Positions 52,254 through 60,981 of a stretch of DNA of 64,000 bases are shown one piece after another. This DNA is from Bathynomus jamesi. Taxonomy: Eukaryota; Arthropoda; Malacostraca; Isopoda; Cirolanidae. Both the position numbers and the translations under genes were made by a program. Positions within the stretch are counted from its first letter, which is position 1. Every line of letters begins with the position of its first letter. The stretch lies in NCBI GenBank assembly GCA_023014485.1, contig JAJOZX010005801.1:235685-299684 (forward strand). Direction: 5' to 3'. Below the pieces are notes generated by a model. That model was not told where the DNA came from. It worked only from the letters and a program-made list of their open reading frames with translations, and made no database searches.

Positions 52254-52869
52254 CCAACACTGTATTATTCCTGACATATAGAAACAAGGTAAAATTATTA
52301 CACTACTCAAACCAAACAAAAATCCAACAGAACCAGCTTCCTATAGACCCATTACTTTACCATGCACACCTTCCAAAGTAACAGAAAGATTAATCTTACA
52401 AATCACCAACCCACACATACCACTATCGCCTACTCAACATGGATTCAGACCTCACCACTCAACCACGACATTACTCACTAACCTCACGCAGCACATCATG
52501 GATGACATCAACTCCAGACGACCAGCTCAACGTACACTATTAATAACAATAAACATTAGTAAAACATTTGATGCTATCCCACGCTTCCCTCTCATAAACA
52601 AAATACTCAACACAAACATGCACAATAACCCAAAAGGTGGCTGAGCAACTATCTTTCAGGAAAATACTCACATGTCACATTTAATGGCAAGTCATCCAAA
52701 AACAACACTGTTCAACTTATACATGCATCACATTCCAACACCCATAGATAACAAGCTTACCTTATCATCATATGCAGATGACATCACTCTAACATCCACC
52801 CACAACAACATCGACACCGCTACAAATAACCTACAAACATACATAAACAGTATACGATATCGTTCCATT

Positions 52870-54858
52870 TAACTGTTTACGAGGGTGAGATTGCGCATTA
52901 TATCGATAGGCTAAAAGTTAGCAAGGCTCCAGGTCCTAACGCTTTTTATCCCAGACATTTGAAAGATTTGAAAGACGTTATCGTAGGCCCCTTAACGAAG
53001 ATTTTTAATCAGTCGCTCGAAACGGGGATTATTCCTGAAGACTTCAAATTAGCTAACGTCACGCCTATTTTTAAAAAAGGCGACCGCGCAGTAGCTAGCA
53101 ATTATAGGCCCATTAGCTTAACGTCAGTTGTCGGTAAACTTTTGGAATCCGTAGTTAGGGATCGTATCATCGATCACTTAGAAAGTAGAGATTTGATTAA
53201 TAGTAGTCAGCATGGGTTTCGACGCCATAGGTCTGGTTTAATTAATTTGTTAGAATTTTATAGCGAAATAGTGCGCGAATACGATAGGCATAGAGCGGCT
53301 GACGTTATTTATTTAGTTTAGATTTTAAAAAGGCGTTCGATATAGTTCCGCATAGGAGATTAATTGCGAAGGTTAAAGCGCACGTATACGCGGTCAGGTA
53401 GCTAACTGTTTAGAAGAATGGCTTCGTGCTAGGAGGCACGTAGTTAATGGTAGTGAATCGGGTGGTTGGATGTAGGTAGCGGTGTCCCACAGGGTTCAGT
53501 GTTAGGCCCACTGCTATTCGTAATTTACATTAACGACATAGATGTAGGCTTGACTAGTAAACGTGTCAAAATTCGCGGACGATACTAAAATAGGGGGTAA
53601 GGTTGTTAACGAGGACGATAGAAATAGGCTCCAAGACGATGTAAATAGGATTATGGAGTGGACGGATAAGTGGCAGATGCAATTTAACGTAGACAAATGT
53701 AAAGTTTTGCATATAGGTTCTCGCAACAATAATTACACGTCCACGATGGATGATAGGGAGTTAGCGAGCGTTGACGACAGGCCCGTAGCCAAGCGGGGGC
53801 CAGGGGGTTCAAAGCCCCGCCTGGAAAATAATATGCCCCCCCTGGGAAAACCAACCGCAACGGCGTTCCCTGCTACAAAAACGCCAAAGCCAACTTGTTT
53901 TACTTGCCTTTGAAAATAAGAGAACGAAGCAAATAGACATGTTTGAATTCCTAAAGAATTTCGCTAAAAAAACTCGCCGCATATAGTTATTCTAAAATTA
54001 AAAAACTTACAAAGACTTATTTACACTAAATTTAGACTAAATATTGTATTCTATAACCCAATATGCCTATCTATATGCGTCGGTGTGATCATTTTTTTAT
54101 TTAGCCTACGGTGTTTTACTTGTTATACTTTTGAATGTAATTTTCTGCAGTATATTTCGATATTCACAAAAAATGACATTAAATTTTTTCATTGTCCCCC
54201 CTGTCAATTTCTCTGCCCCTCCTACTGATTTGGTCTGGCTACGGCCCTGGTTGACGAGGAAGTAGATTTAGGCGTACGCGTATCTAAGGATTTAAAGGTT
54301 AGGAACCAGTGCCTGGAGTCTTGCGCAAAAGCTAATAGGATGTTAGGCTTCATAGCGCGTAATTTCGAATTTAAATCGAAGGATATTATATTGCCCCTTT
54401 ACAAGTCCCTAATCAGGCCTCATTTAGAATATGCCGTTCAGTTTTGGTGCCCGTACTTGCGTGAGGATATTGATAGGTTAGAAAGGGTTCAGCGTCGTAC
54501 CACGAAACTGATTCCGTCATTGCGCAACAAGCCTTATGAAGATAGGATTAAAGAGTTAGACCTGTATTCACTCCAAACTAGGAGATTAAGGGGGGAGCTT
54601 ATTGAAGTTTTCAAAATCGTTAATAACATCGATAACGTAAATTTTGACAAACTGTTCACTTTTGATAATAATAATACTCGTAATAACGGATTTAAGTTGC
54701 GTGGCAGACGTTTCATCACTGATATCGCTAAAAACTTCTTTACGTTTAAAGTAACTGATAAATGGAATAATCTTCCCGCGTCAGTCGTGAACTCTACCAG
54801 CGTTAATATGTTTAAGAACCGTTTAGATAGGCATTTTAAAAATATTAACGTTGTTTAA
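52870..54858 (+). pseudogene. LINE-C copy 2 reverse transcriptase, frameshifted and split
   Basis: 52959-53321 carries LKDVIVGPLTKIFNQSLETG, SNYRPISLTSVVGKLLESVV and RAADVIYL. Small indels at 53322-53470 break the DFKKAFD to VPQGSVLGP region. 53563-53770 has [13 protein letters not shown] (catalytic pair) and WQMQFNVDKCKVLHIG. A hAT MITE then interrupts. 54340-54858 resumes at MLGFIARNFEFKSKD and runs to the natural end, RRFITDIAKNFFTFKVTDKW, then LPASVVNSTSVNMFKNRLDR and a stop at 54856-54858. Identity to copy 1 is high. Confidence 0.92.
53778..54249. mobile_element. hAT MITE (472 bp)
   Basis: The ends are CAGGCCCGTAGCCAAGCGGG and, inverted, CAGGGCCGTAGCCAGACCAA, with an exact 8-bp target duplication GTTGACGA (53770-53777 and 54250-54257). 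It lies in the RT of LINE-C copy 2. GCCCCCCCTGG-like motifs lie near both ends. Confidence 0.97.
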
Positions 54859-54860
54859 TA

Positions 54861-55531
54861 CAGGGTGTTTCTAAAGTAACCATCTATTTTGGTGAAATAG
54901 GGGGATTTTAAACAATTGTTATATTGGCATAATGGTATGTGCATTGTTATACAAAATTCATGTATTTATAATATTTCAATTGCTTTACACGATTTTTTGT
55001 TAATTATTTTATTTTATTTTCAGACCCATATCATTGATGATGAATGTGCAAGAACGGGTTTATGTAGTAACATGCAGGATAAAAGGCATGAAGTGCAATG
55101 AAATTAGAGAAAAGTTTGAGAGAAGGTTTCGTAAAACAGGCCCTAGAGACCAGGCTATTCGCGAATTAGTAAACAAATTTATGAGGACTGGATCTGTGCA
55201 TGACGAGCGTAGATCTGGACGGCCAAGAAGATCTCACGAAAGAATCGAATCTGTTCAAGAAGCATTCGAAGAGGATCCACAATTATCGATTCGGAGGGCA
55301 TCCCACAGATTAGAAATTCCACAAACAACGGTTTACAGAATTCTACGTTATGATTTAAAGAAAAAGCCATACCACATTCAAGTGTTCCACAACTTACAAG
55401 AAGAAGATTATCCACGAAGAGCAACAATGTGTGCCGAGCTTACAAATATATATTATATTTTCATGTTTTAAAGGTTTTTTTTATAATTCATATTATTTCG
55501 CAAAATAGATGGTTACTTTAGAAACACCCTG
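54861..55531 (+). mobile_element. Internally deleted mariner-like element
   Basis: The ends CAGGGTGTTTCTAAAGTAAC and exact inverted match, continuing CATCTATTTTG, are flanked by TA (54859-54860 and 55532-55533). The insertion point is in the AT-rich start of the LINE-C 3' untranslated region, two bases after the LINE stop codon. Confidence 0.95.
55034..55471 (+). pseudogene. Mariner-like transposase, DNA-binding half only
   Basis: The frame begins MMMNVQERVYVVTCRIKGMK, with an EIREKFERRFRKTGPRDQAI first HTH, an RRSGRPRRSHE hinge, and SIRRASHRLEIPQTTVYRIL as second HTH. PYHIQVFHNLQEEDYPRRAT follows, and then the frame passes a deletion junction and ends. The catalytic domain is gone. The type of truncation is the same as at 4321-4701 and 41178-41700. 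Confidence 0.87.
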
Positions 55532-55555
55532 TATAATAATAAAACAATCCCCCTT

Positions 55556-56133
55556 TTCCCTCTCCCTCGTTAAAATTATATTAACGTTGTTTAATATAAT
55601 AAAAAATTAGCAACAGGAGCGCTAGGCGTGATGATCGAGGATGAGTCTGTTGACAATAATGCCAGCTTGTGACATGCCAGTGTGTGATGCCAGCAAAAAA
55701 AAAAAAATTAGACTAACACGATCGTAGATGTAGCTCGTAGCGTAAACTAACCCACTTTTTGTTTTACTTTACCTACTTTTTTTTTTTCCTTCTTATCCTC
55801 TCCTTACTTACATGTCTGTAGTTTGCATGGTATGATTGTGAGTTAACATGGTTTGTAAGCGTTCTTATTTTACTTCTTTTCATCTTTCACCCCTTTCCTA
55901 TTCTCTCCGACTATTTTTCTGACTTGTCGGCAGTGACCGACTGATGATGATGGTAAGCCTTTCTTTCTCCTTTTTTGAATGAATGTTAACCCATGAGTGA
56001 TAGGTGTTGCTACTTAATTAACCCCTTATTCTCTTCTCTTAACCCCCTACTCTTTCCTTTCTCTCGGGCTAACCTTAGAGTGGATCTTAGGGTCTTTGTT
56101 AGCCTTAGCTTCTGTAAATCTGTAGATCTGTAG
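55556..56133 (+). other. LINE-C copy 2, 3' untranslated region
   Basis: It is collinear with 47541-48143 in copy 1, including TGACATGCCAGTGTGTGATG, a shorter A-run and the final 8-bp units. Non-coding. Confidence 0.85.
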
Positions 56134-57010
56134 AAGACTGGTTCACACACAATAGACTCAAAGTAGCGCCCACAAAATCAACCATCACCTTGCTAACAAG
56201 CAACACAAAAGAACACCAGATAACTCCACAGCTTACACTAAACAACACCAACTTTTCACACACTCACAGGACCAAAATACTTGGGGTCACATACAACACA
56301 TCATTATCTTCTGCAAACAGCATTCAGGACATTAAAAACAAATGTAAGTCAAGACTTAACACGCTTAGGGTACTAAACAGGCACAAACTTTGGATACCAA
56401 CAGGAAATAACATCACTCATATACAAACAATACATTCGCTCAGTTATGGACTATGCTAGCCCATGCTGGGCACCCATTATCTCAAACACACAAATAAACA
56501 CCTTACAGACAATACAAAACAACGCACTTCGTATCATTACAAAATGTACTCAAACAACACCAATAGAACACCTGCACACAGAAACAAAAATACTGAAAGT
56601 TGGGGAACATTTAGACATGAGGGGAACACAATTCATGGTAGCAGCAACAATTAACTTAGCACGATTCCGATGTGGACATCACCCCAACTTAGACATATAA
56701 ACACAAACTAGACAACTCCACAGACGACATCTGCCACCTGTGCCAGGACACACACAAACAATTGAACACATTATGACAAACTGTACCTCTCTAGCACAAC
56801 ACAGAACACAACACAACATCACTAGTGCGCTGAACCTCTGGTCCACTCCGGAGAGGGCGATCGGTTACCTGCGTGCCGCCAGCTTGCTCGATCAGGGTGG
56901 GCTGATCGGCTAACCCAGTGGTCTCCAAACTTTTTTGATCACGCGCCCTTTAATCAACAAAAATAAATAACACGCACCCCTAATGAACATGAAGATTATA
57001 TATATATATA

Positions 57011-58389
57011 CAGAGTGTCCCAAAACAACGTATACATTTTTAAAAAATTTATAACAGGAGAACCCACTAACAGATTCAGATGATTTTTATTTCTTTTTAT
57101 AGCCTATAGCCTAAGGAGATACAAAAGCGAAATTGTTAACAGCCTTGGCTAGCCTAAGGAGATACAAAATCGAAATTAGTAATAGCCTTGCCTGCCTACA
57201 GTAAACATGGAAAATGGAAGTGTGCGCTTATCATTTGAGCAACGAAAATGGATACTAAAGTCGTATTTTAAAGTTGAGAAGATATCAAAGGTTCAACAAC
57301 AGTGGAGAGACAATTTTGGAACTAATCCTCCAACTCGACTTACCATTTCACGTATCTTTGAGAAATTTGAAGTATACGGTACTGTGCATGATGTGTACAA
57401 GCAAGCGACTGGGCGTCCAAAGACATCAACAGATGCTAACACTTCTGATGAAGTGCTACAGGTATTCAACCGATCACCAAGAAAATCTGTGAGACAATGT
57501 GCTCGTGAAACAGGGAATTCACAGAATTCTGAAGAATGCTAAATGGAAATCTTACATCCCGATATTATTACATGCCTTGAATGAGGATGATCCGAATCGC
57601 AGAATCCAGTTTTGCGAATGGTTTCGAGTAAAAAACACAGAAGATGGCCAATTTGCGGACAAAATTGTGTGGTCTGATGAGGCTACATTTAAGTTGAATG
57701 GTATAATTAATCGTCATAATTGGACATACTAGTCACAAGAAAATCCAAACATTTATGTGGAACGACATGTAAATTTACCGGGTATAACTGTCTGGTGTGG
57801 TTTTTCTTCCAAAGGTTTGGTTGGTCCATTCTTTTTCGATGGTACAGTTACCGGTCATAGCTACCTCAACATGCTTCGGGGAAAAGGTTTTCCTGCAATG
57901 CGACAGTTATACGGAGATGAGGACATTTACTTTCAACAAGATGGAGCACCTCCTCATTACCATCAGGATGTCAGGAACTACCTTGATGAAACATTTCATT
58001 ATCGGTGGATCGGACGACGAGGTAGTATCGAGTATCCATCACGTTTGAACCCACTTGACTTTTTTTATGGGGTCATTTGAAAAATGAAGTATACAGTAGA
58101 AGACCTACATCACTTGAACAATTAAAGAGCACAGTTGAAGAAGCGTGTAGAAATATCCCTACAAACATTTTTGTTGAAGACTGCCAATCAGTGAATCAAA
58201 GAGCGCAGTGGTGCATTGATGTCAATGGTCGACATTTCGAACACTTACGTGTTTAAAACAAATTAAACTATCTATTATTTCGATGTTGTATATTTTACCT
58301 ATAAAAAGAAATAAAAATCATCTGAATCCGTTAGTGGGTTCGCCTGTTATAAGTTTTTTAAAAATGTATACGTTGTTTTGGGACACTCG
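57011..58389 (+). mobile_element. Near full-length mariner-like element
   Basis: Inverted ends of about 95 bp match closely. The left starts CAGAGTGTCCCAAAACAACG and the right, inverted, CGAGTGTCCCAAAACAACGT. TA flanks are present (57009-57010 and 58390-58391). The element is nested in the hAT at 56916-60105. Confidence 0.94.
57207..58256 (+). pseudogene. Mariner-like transposase, near complete, third catalytic Asp lost
   Basis: It starts MENGSVRLSFEQRKWILKSY. The first HTH (57230-57380), a TGRPKTS hinge and [16 protein letters not shown] follow. A frameshift near 57515 leads to [20 protein letters not shown] and the first catalytic motif, [13 protein letters not shown] stop (57730-57732) interrupts before [20 protein letters not shown] and the second motif [12 protein letters not shown]. 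The third motif reads SRLNPLDFF instead of S-R-S-P-D-L-x-P-L-D-F-F: nine bases are missing, including the Asp codon. The C-terminus (to 58256, NGRHFEHLRV) is in another frame. It is related to the 14229-14929 copy. Confidence 0.9.
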
Positions 58390-58719
58390 TATATATGTAT
58401 GGGTGGGGTGAAAAATTTTTCAACTATTGCTTCACTGGTAATAAAGTGGATTGAAGGGTGATAAAAAAGATTATGAGAATTACAAAATTTTCAATTCATA
58501 CTAAGTATCCCATTCCCCCCCCCCCCCCCCAAATGGCCGTCAGCCAGTTATTATACGCTTCATAACTCGAAAAGTATTATTTTTACAAAAACGTTTGCTG
58601 AAGCAAAAATTTTTTATTTCACATTTTCTACCTCATATAAATGTTTCAGATGTCTAATGAAATTTTTTATTTTTCAGGTTTTTGTTGGATTTGGAATTGG
58701 TAATTTCTGATAATTAGTA

Positions 58720-59500
58720 ACAAATATGGCTTCTGCTTCAAACATTAGAGCTACAAGGAGTCAATTAAAACCACATTTTATATTTATAACCGCACAAGAG
58801 CTTCCTTTTACAACATTGCCAATAAATACTGTAAACAGGTGGGCCAATACCATGTTCTTTTAAGAAGCTACTTCAGTGACTTCACATAACTGATATTTTT
58901 AACAAAATTACTGAAGATATACTCTGTATTTGGAGAAAAGCTTCAATTCCTGCAATAGCTGACAAATCAATTTATATCAAATTAAAGCGGTTCATCGGCA
59001 AAGCAAATGATCTTAGTAGATCAAAAAGTAGTGTCAAAATGAGAGAAAATTTTAATGACACCTTGGAAGAATTATTCGATATCAGTATATCAGTGCCTGT
59101 AAATGCCCTTTTATCTCCCATCAAAATTTTGGCTGTCCTGAGAGCTGCGAAGATGTTCACATAAGATGCACCTGTCGAAGAGAACTGAAGGTACCAAAAG
59201 AAGAGCTTCTGTTTTTACAGGATCAGCGATCGACGCGTACAATGAAAATAGGGGACGTTGATAAAGTCATGACAAAAAGAATTAAAAAAATGCAGTCTAG
59301 GAAATTGCAGACAGAAGAAGGAATGGTTAAAAGAAGAGAAATGAAGGACTCTCATATTTTAACCGAAATAGAGTGTTTTTCAGATGTAGAGAGCACTTCC
59401 ACACAATATGAATTAGACCCACATCAGAGTGAATCAGACTATGAGTTTTATTCATCATATATATATATATATATTTTCATTAGTTACTAGTAAGTTAATA
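58720..59500 (+). pseudogene. Cys-rich multicopy gene remnant inside a hAT
   Basis: A plus-strand region starts MASASNIRATRSQLKPHFIF at 58725 and continues in several frames (IWRKASIPAIADKSIYIKLK at about 58928). From about 59078 one frame reads SACKCPFISHQNFGCPESCE, DVHIRCTCRRELKVPKEE and LLFLQDQRSTRTMKIGDVD, then a long acidic tail to 59490. The C-x-C, C-x(3)-C and C-x-C spacing suggests a metal-binding module. I recall similar multicopy proteins from invertebrate genomes but no function. It is antiparallel to the hAT transposase remnant in the same element. Confidence 0.55.
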
Positions 59501-59548
59501 GTACACAACAGAAATACGATAAGGTAAAGATATACTTACCAATATAAT

Positions 59549-59848
59549 TTAATGCGAACAATGTGGCTGACTGTGCTTCATAATTTCTGAAAATCTTGGT
59601 TTGACACTTTGTGATACAGCGATTCGAAGGTCCGGTTCCAAGTTCAGTTTATTTCGATTCTTGGTTTTAATACCTATCATAGCAGAAAAAGACACCTCAC
59701 ACAAATATGTAGATCCAAATGGAAGGAGCGCATCGTTCGCTGCGCTTACTAAATCTGGGTACTCATTTTTTAATCCAATCCACCAATTGTGCACAGTTTT
59801 CTGTTGAAATTCGGTTCCTAAACTTGTATCTTCCCTGATGTCAATCAA
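59549..59848 (-). pseudogene. hAT transposase, C-terminal dimerisation domain
   Basis: The 99-codon minus frame has VHNWWIGLKNEYPDLVSAAN, then LPFGSTYLCEVSFSAMIGIK, KNRNKLNLEPDLRIAVSQSV and ends KHSQPHCSH. The STYLCExxFS and KNRxxLxxEPDLRxAxS pattern is the C-terminus of ZBED5/SCAND3-like hAT transposases. Earlier parts of the protein are not recognisable. Confidence 0.88.
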
Positions 59849-60165
59849 CTGTTATTTTACAAAATAATGCGGCGATCTCGAATTGTGATATTTAGTTTGC
59901 TAAATTTTAATCGCAAGTAAGCTATATCGCGGATACTATCTCGCAAATTCCTAGGAATGACTGTGTGTTAGCGAGTATTTTCTTTCTTGATCATCTTCTT
60001 GAAATTCAAAAACTTTCTACGAAAAAACAATGATAAATCAGAATCATCAAATTTTCTTCGCGCACCCCGAAGATCGGCAGGCGCACCCCACTTTGGAGAC
60101 CACTGGGCTAACCAACAACAACAACTAGCAGAAATATCACGCCCGTAGTGCGGTTTTTTTTTTGC

Positions 60166-60834
60166 CAGTATATATAACTAGCACTTGCTTGGGGTGGGCT
60201 GATTGTATTAAATTTTAATTATTCAAATCTTTTTATTTTTTGTCGTATCTCCCAGTAATTGGGGGCCTGCGGTCCCCCAATTACTGGGGGTTCAATTATT
60301 TGGGTAATAAAACTATAGAAAAGAACGCAGCCATGGAAATCTTAAACTTCACAAATCTTGACACAATGTGAAGCTCAAGATTTTCATGGCTACGTTCTTT
60401 TCTATAGTTTTACTGACTAAATAATTGGTTCCCCAATTACTGGGAGTTAAATTAACCAACCACCAACCAATCAATCAATCAATTCAGCTCTCTTTAGAGA
60501 CCCAAAAGTTAACAAACGAACAGACAGAATCACACACAACTTGCTTTTACGAGTATATAGTAGAAAAAAAAATATAATCCACACATAATTCCCGGTATAG
60601 TGTCTATAAATGAGCGTGTAAAATTTCAAAATATTAATTTCATTAATTCGTTTTCAATAAAAAAAAGACTTCGTTGTATATGTTAACTACATATTTTTTT
60701 TAAATAAAGTCGTGGAGGGACTAATCATTTTTGGGGCATTATTGAGACGAGACTCCGCTGAGTCGTGGGTTCGAACCCCCAGTGCTGACTAGAGCTATAC
60801 TTACTCTGGAGGAAATCACTCGACACAAGACAAA
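60166..60834. other. Composite repeat (RTE/SINE-like) with a fold-back part
   Basis: 60240-60470 shares CTATAGAAAAGAA(C/T)GCAGCCAT and ACTTCACAAATCTTGA(C/T)AC blocks with 26900-26970. 60304-60362 and 60364-60420 are inverted relative to each other, so two units face each other. GGGGGCC...GGTCCCCCAATTACTGGGGG lies before. A tRNA-like GTGGGTTCGAACCCCCAGT at about 60764 has no visible partner for a full tRNA. No gene. Confidence 0.55.
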
Positions 60835-60981
60835 TTCCACTGCCATTAAAGAACGCGAACATTGCTCCTTTATTCAAAGGTGGTAACAGAGCAATGCCCA
60901 AGAATTATCGGCCGGTAGCTCTCACCTCACACCTTATAAAATGCTTTGAACGTATAATTAGAAGCGAAACTATCTACTACC

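Larger units (their letters stand above)
52855..56133 (+). mobile_element. CR1-like LINE-C, copy 2, inserted in LINE-B
   Basis: It begins at GATATCGTTCCATTTA (5'-truncated; a 26-bp deletion relative to copy 1 follows at once). It ends with three 8-bp units, TGTAAATCTGTAGATCTGTA, at about 56113-56133, directly before LINE-B resumes. It contains a hAT MITE (53778-54249) and a mariner (54861-55531). Confidence 0.92.
49518..56915 (+). pseudogene. LINE-B protein: 2A-like peptide, endonuclease, reverse transcriptase
   Basis: The first piece ends its leader with LPRLLLLSGDIKTNPGP (NPGP at 49705-49716), a 2A-like motif, and then reads INILQYNVDGLKQ. After one frameshift near 49840 it continues HIALIQETKLKRTH, the start of an APE-type endonuclease. 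LGGDFNAKDTRW and SSDHLPIIIT (about 50400-50650) complete that domain. 50720-51214 is a basic linker. NSKATGPDNISNIHLKHLG starts the RT (about 51608). ASYRPITLPCTPSK, QHGFRPHHSTT and ISKTFDAIPRFPL (catalytic Asp) follow (52330-52590). A deletion has removed the VPQG box, but SSYADDITLTS is present (about 52765). The C-terminus (56135-56880) has HNRLKVAPTKS, KILGVTYNT and a C-x-x-C-x(8)-H-x(4)-C finger (CHLCQDTHKTIEHIMTNC), with frameshifts. Confidence 0.9.
56916..60105 (-). mobile_element. hAT transposon with a nested mariner and a second gene
   Basis: The ends are CAGTGGTCTCCAAACTTTTT and, inverted, CAGTGGTCTCCAAAGTGGGG, with an exact 8-bp target duplication GGCTAACC (56908-56915 and 60106-60113). 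It contains a hAT C-terminal domain (59549-59848, minus), an unrelated Cys-rich frame (about 59078-59460, plus) and a mariner (57011-58389). It is inserted at the very end of LINE-B. Confidence 0.95.
49518..60165 (+). mobile_element. LINE-B, one element opened by at least five insertions
   Basis: Coding pieces in order and on one strand are at 49518-50135, 50329-51219, 51481-51714, 52262-52854, 56134-56915, with a tail at 60114-60165. Between them lie a hAT MITE, a TTAA MITE, a second hAT MITE, a LINE-C copy and a large hAT. Three of the four hAT/TTAA insertions have exact target duplications and one has seven of eight, so the LINE was contiguous before. The 3' tail contains AACAACAACAAC. Confidence 0.93.

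Noticed and set aside
60740..60800. tRNA gene on the plus strand
   Set aside because: A T-arm-like GGGTTCGAACCCCC is present but there is no A box or acceptor stem.
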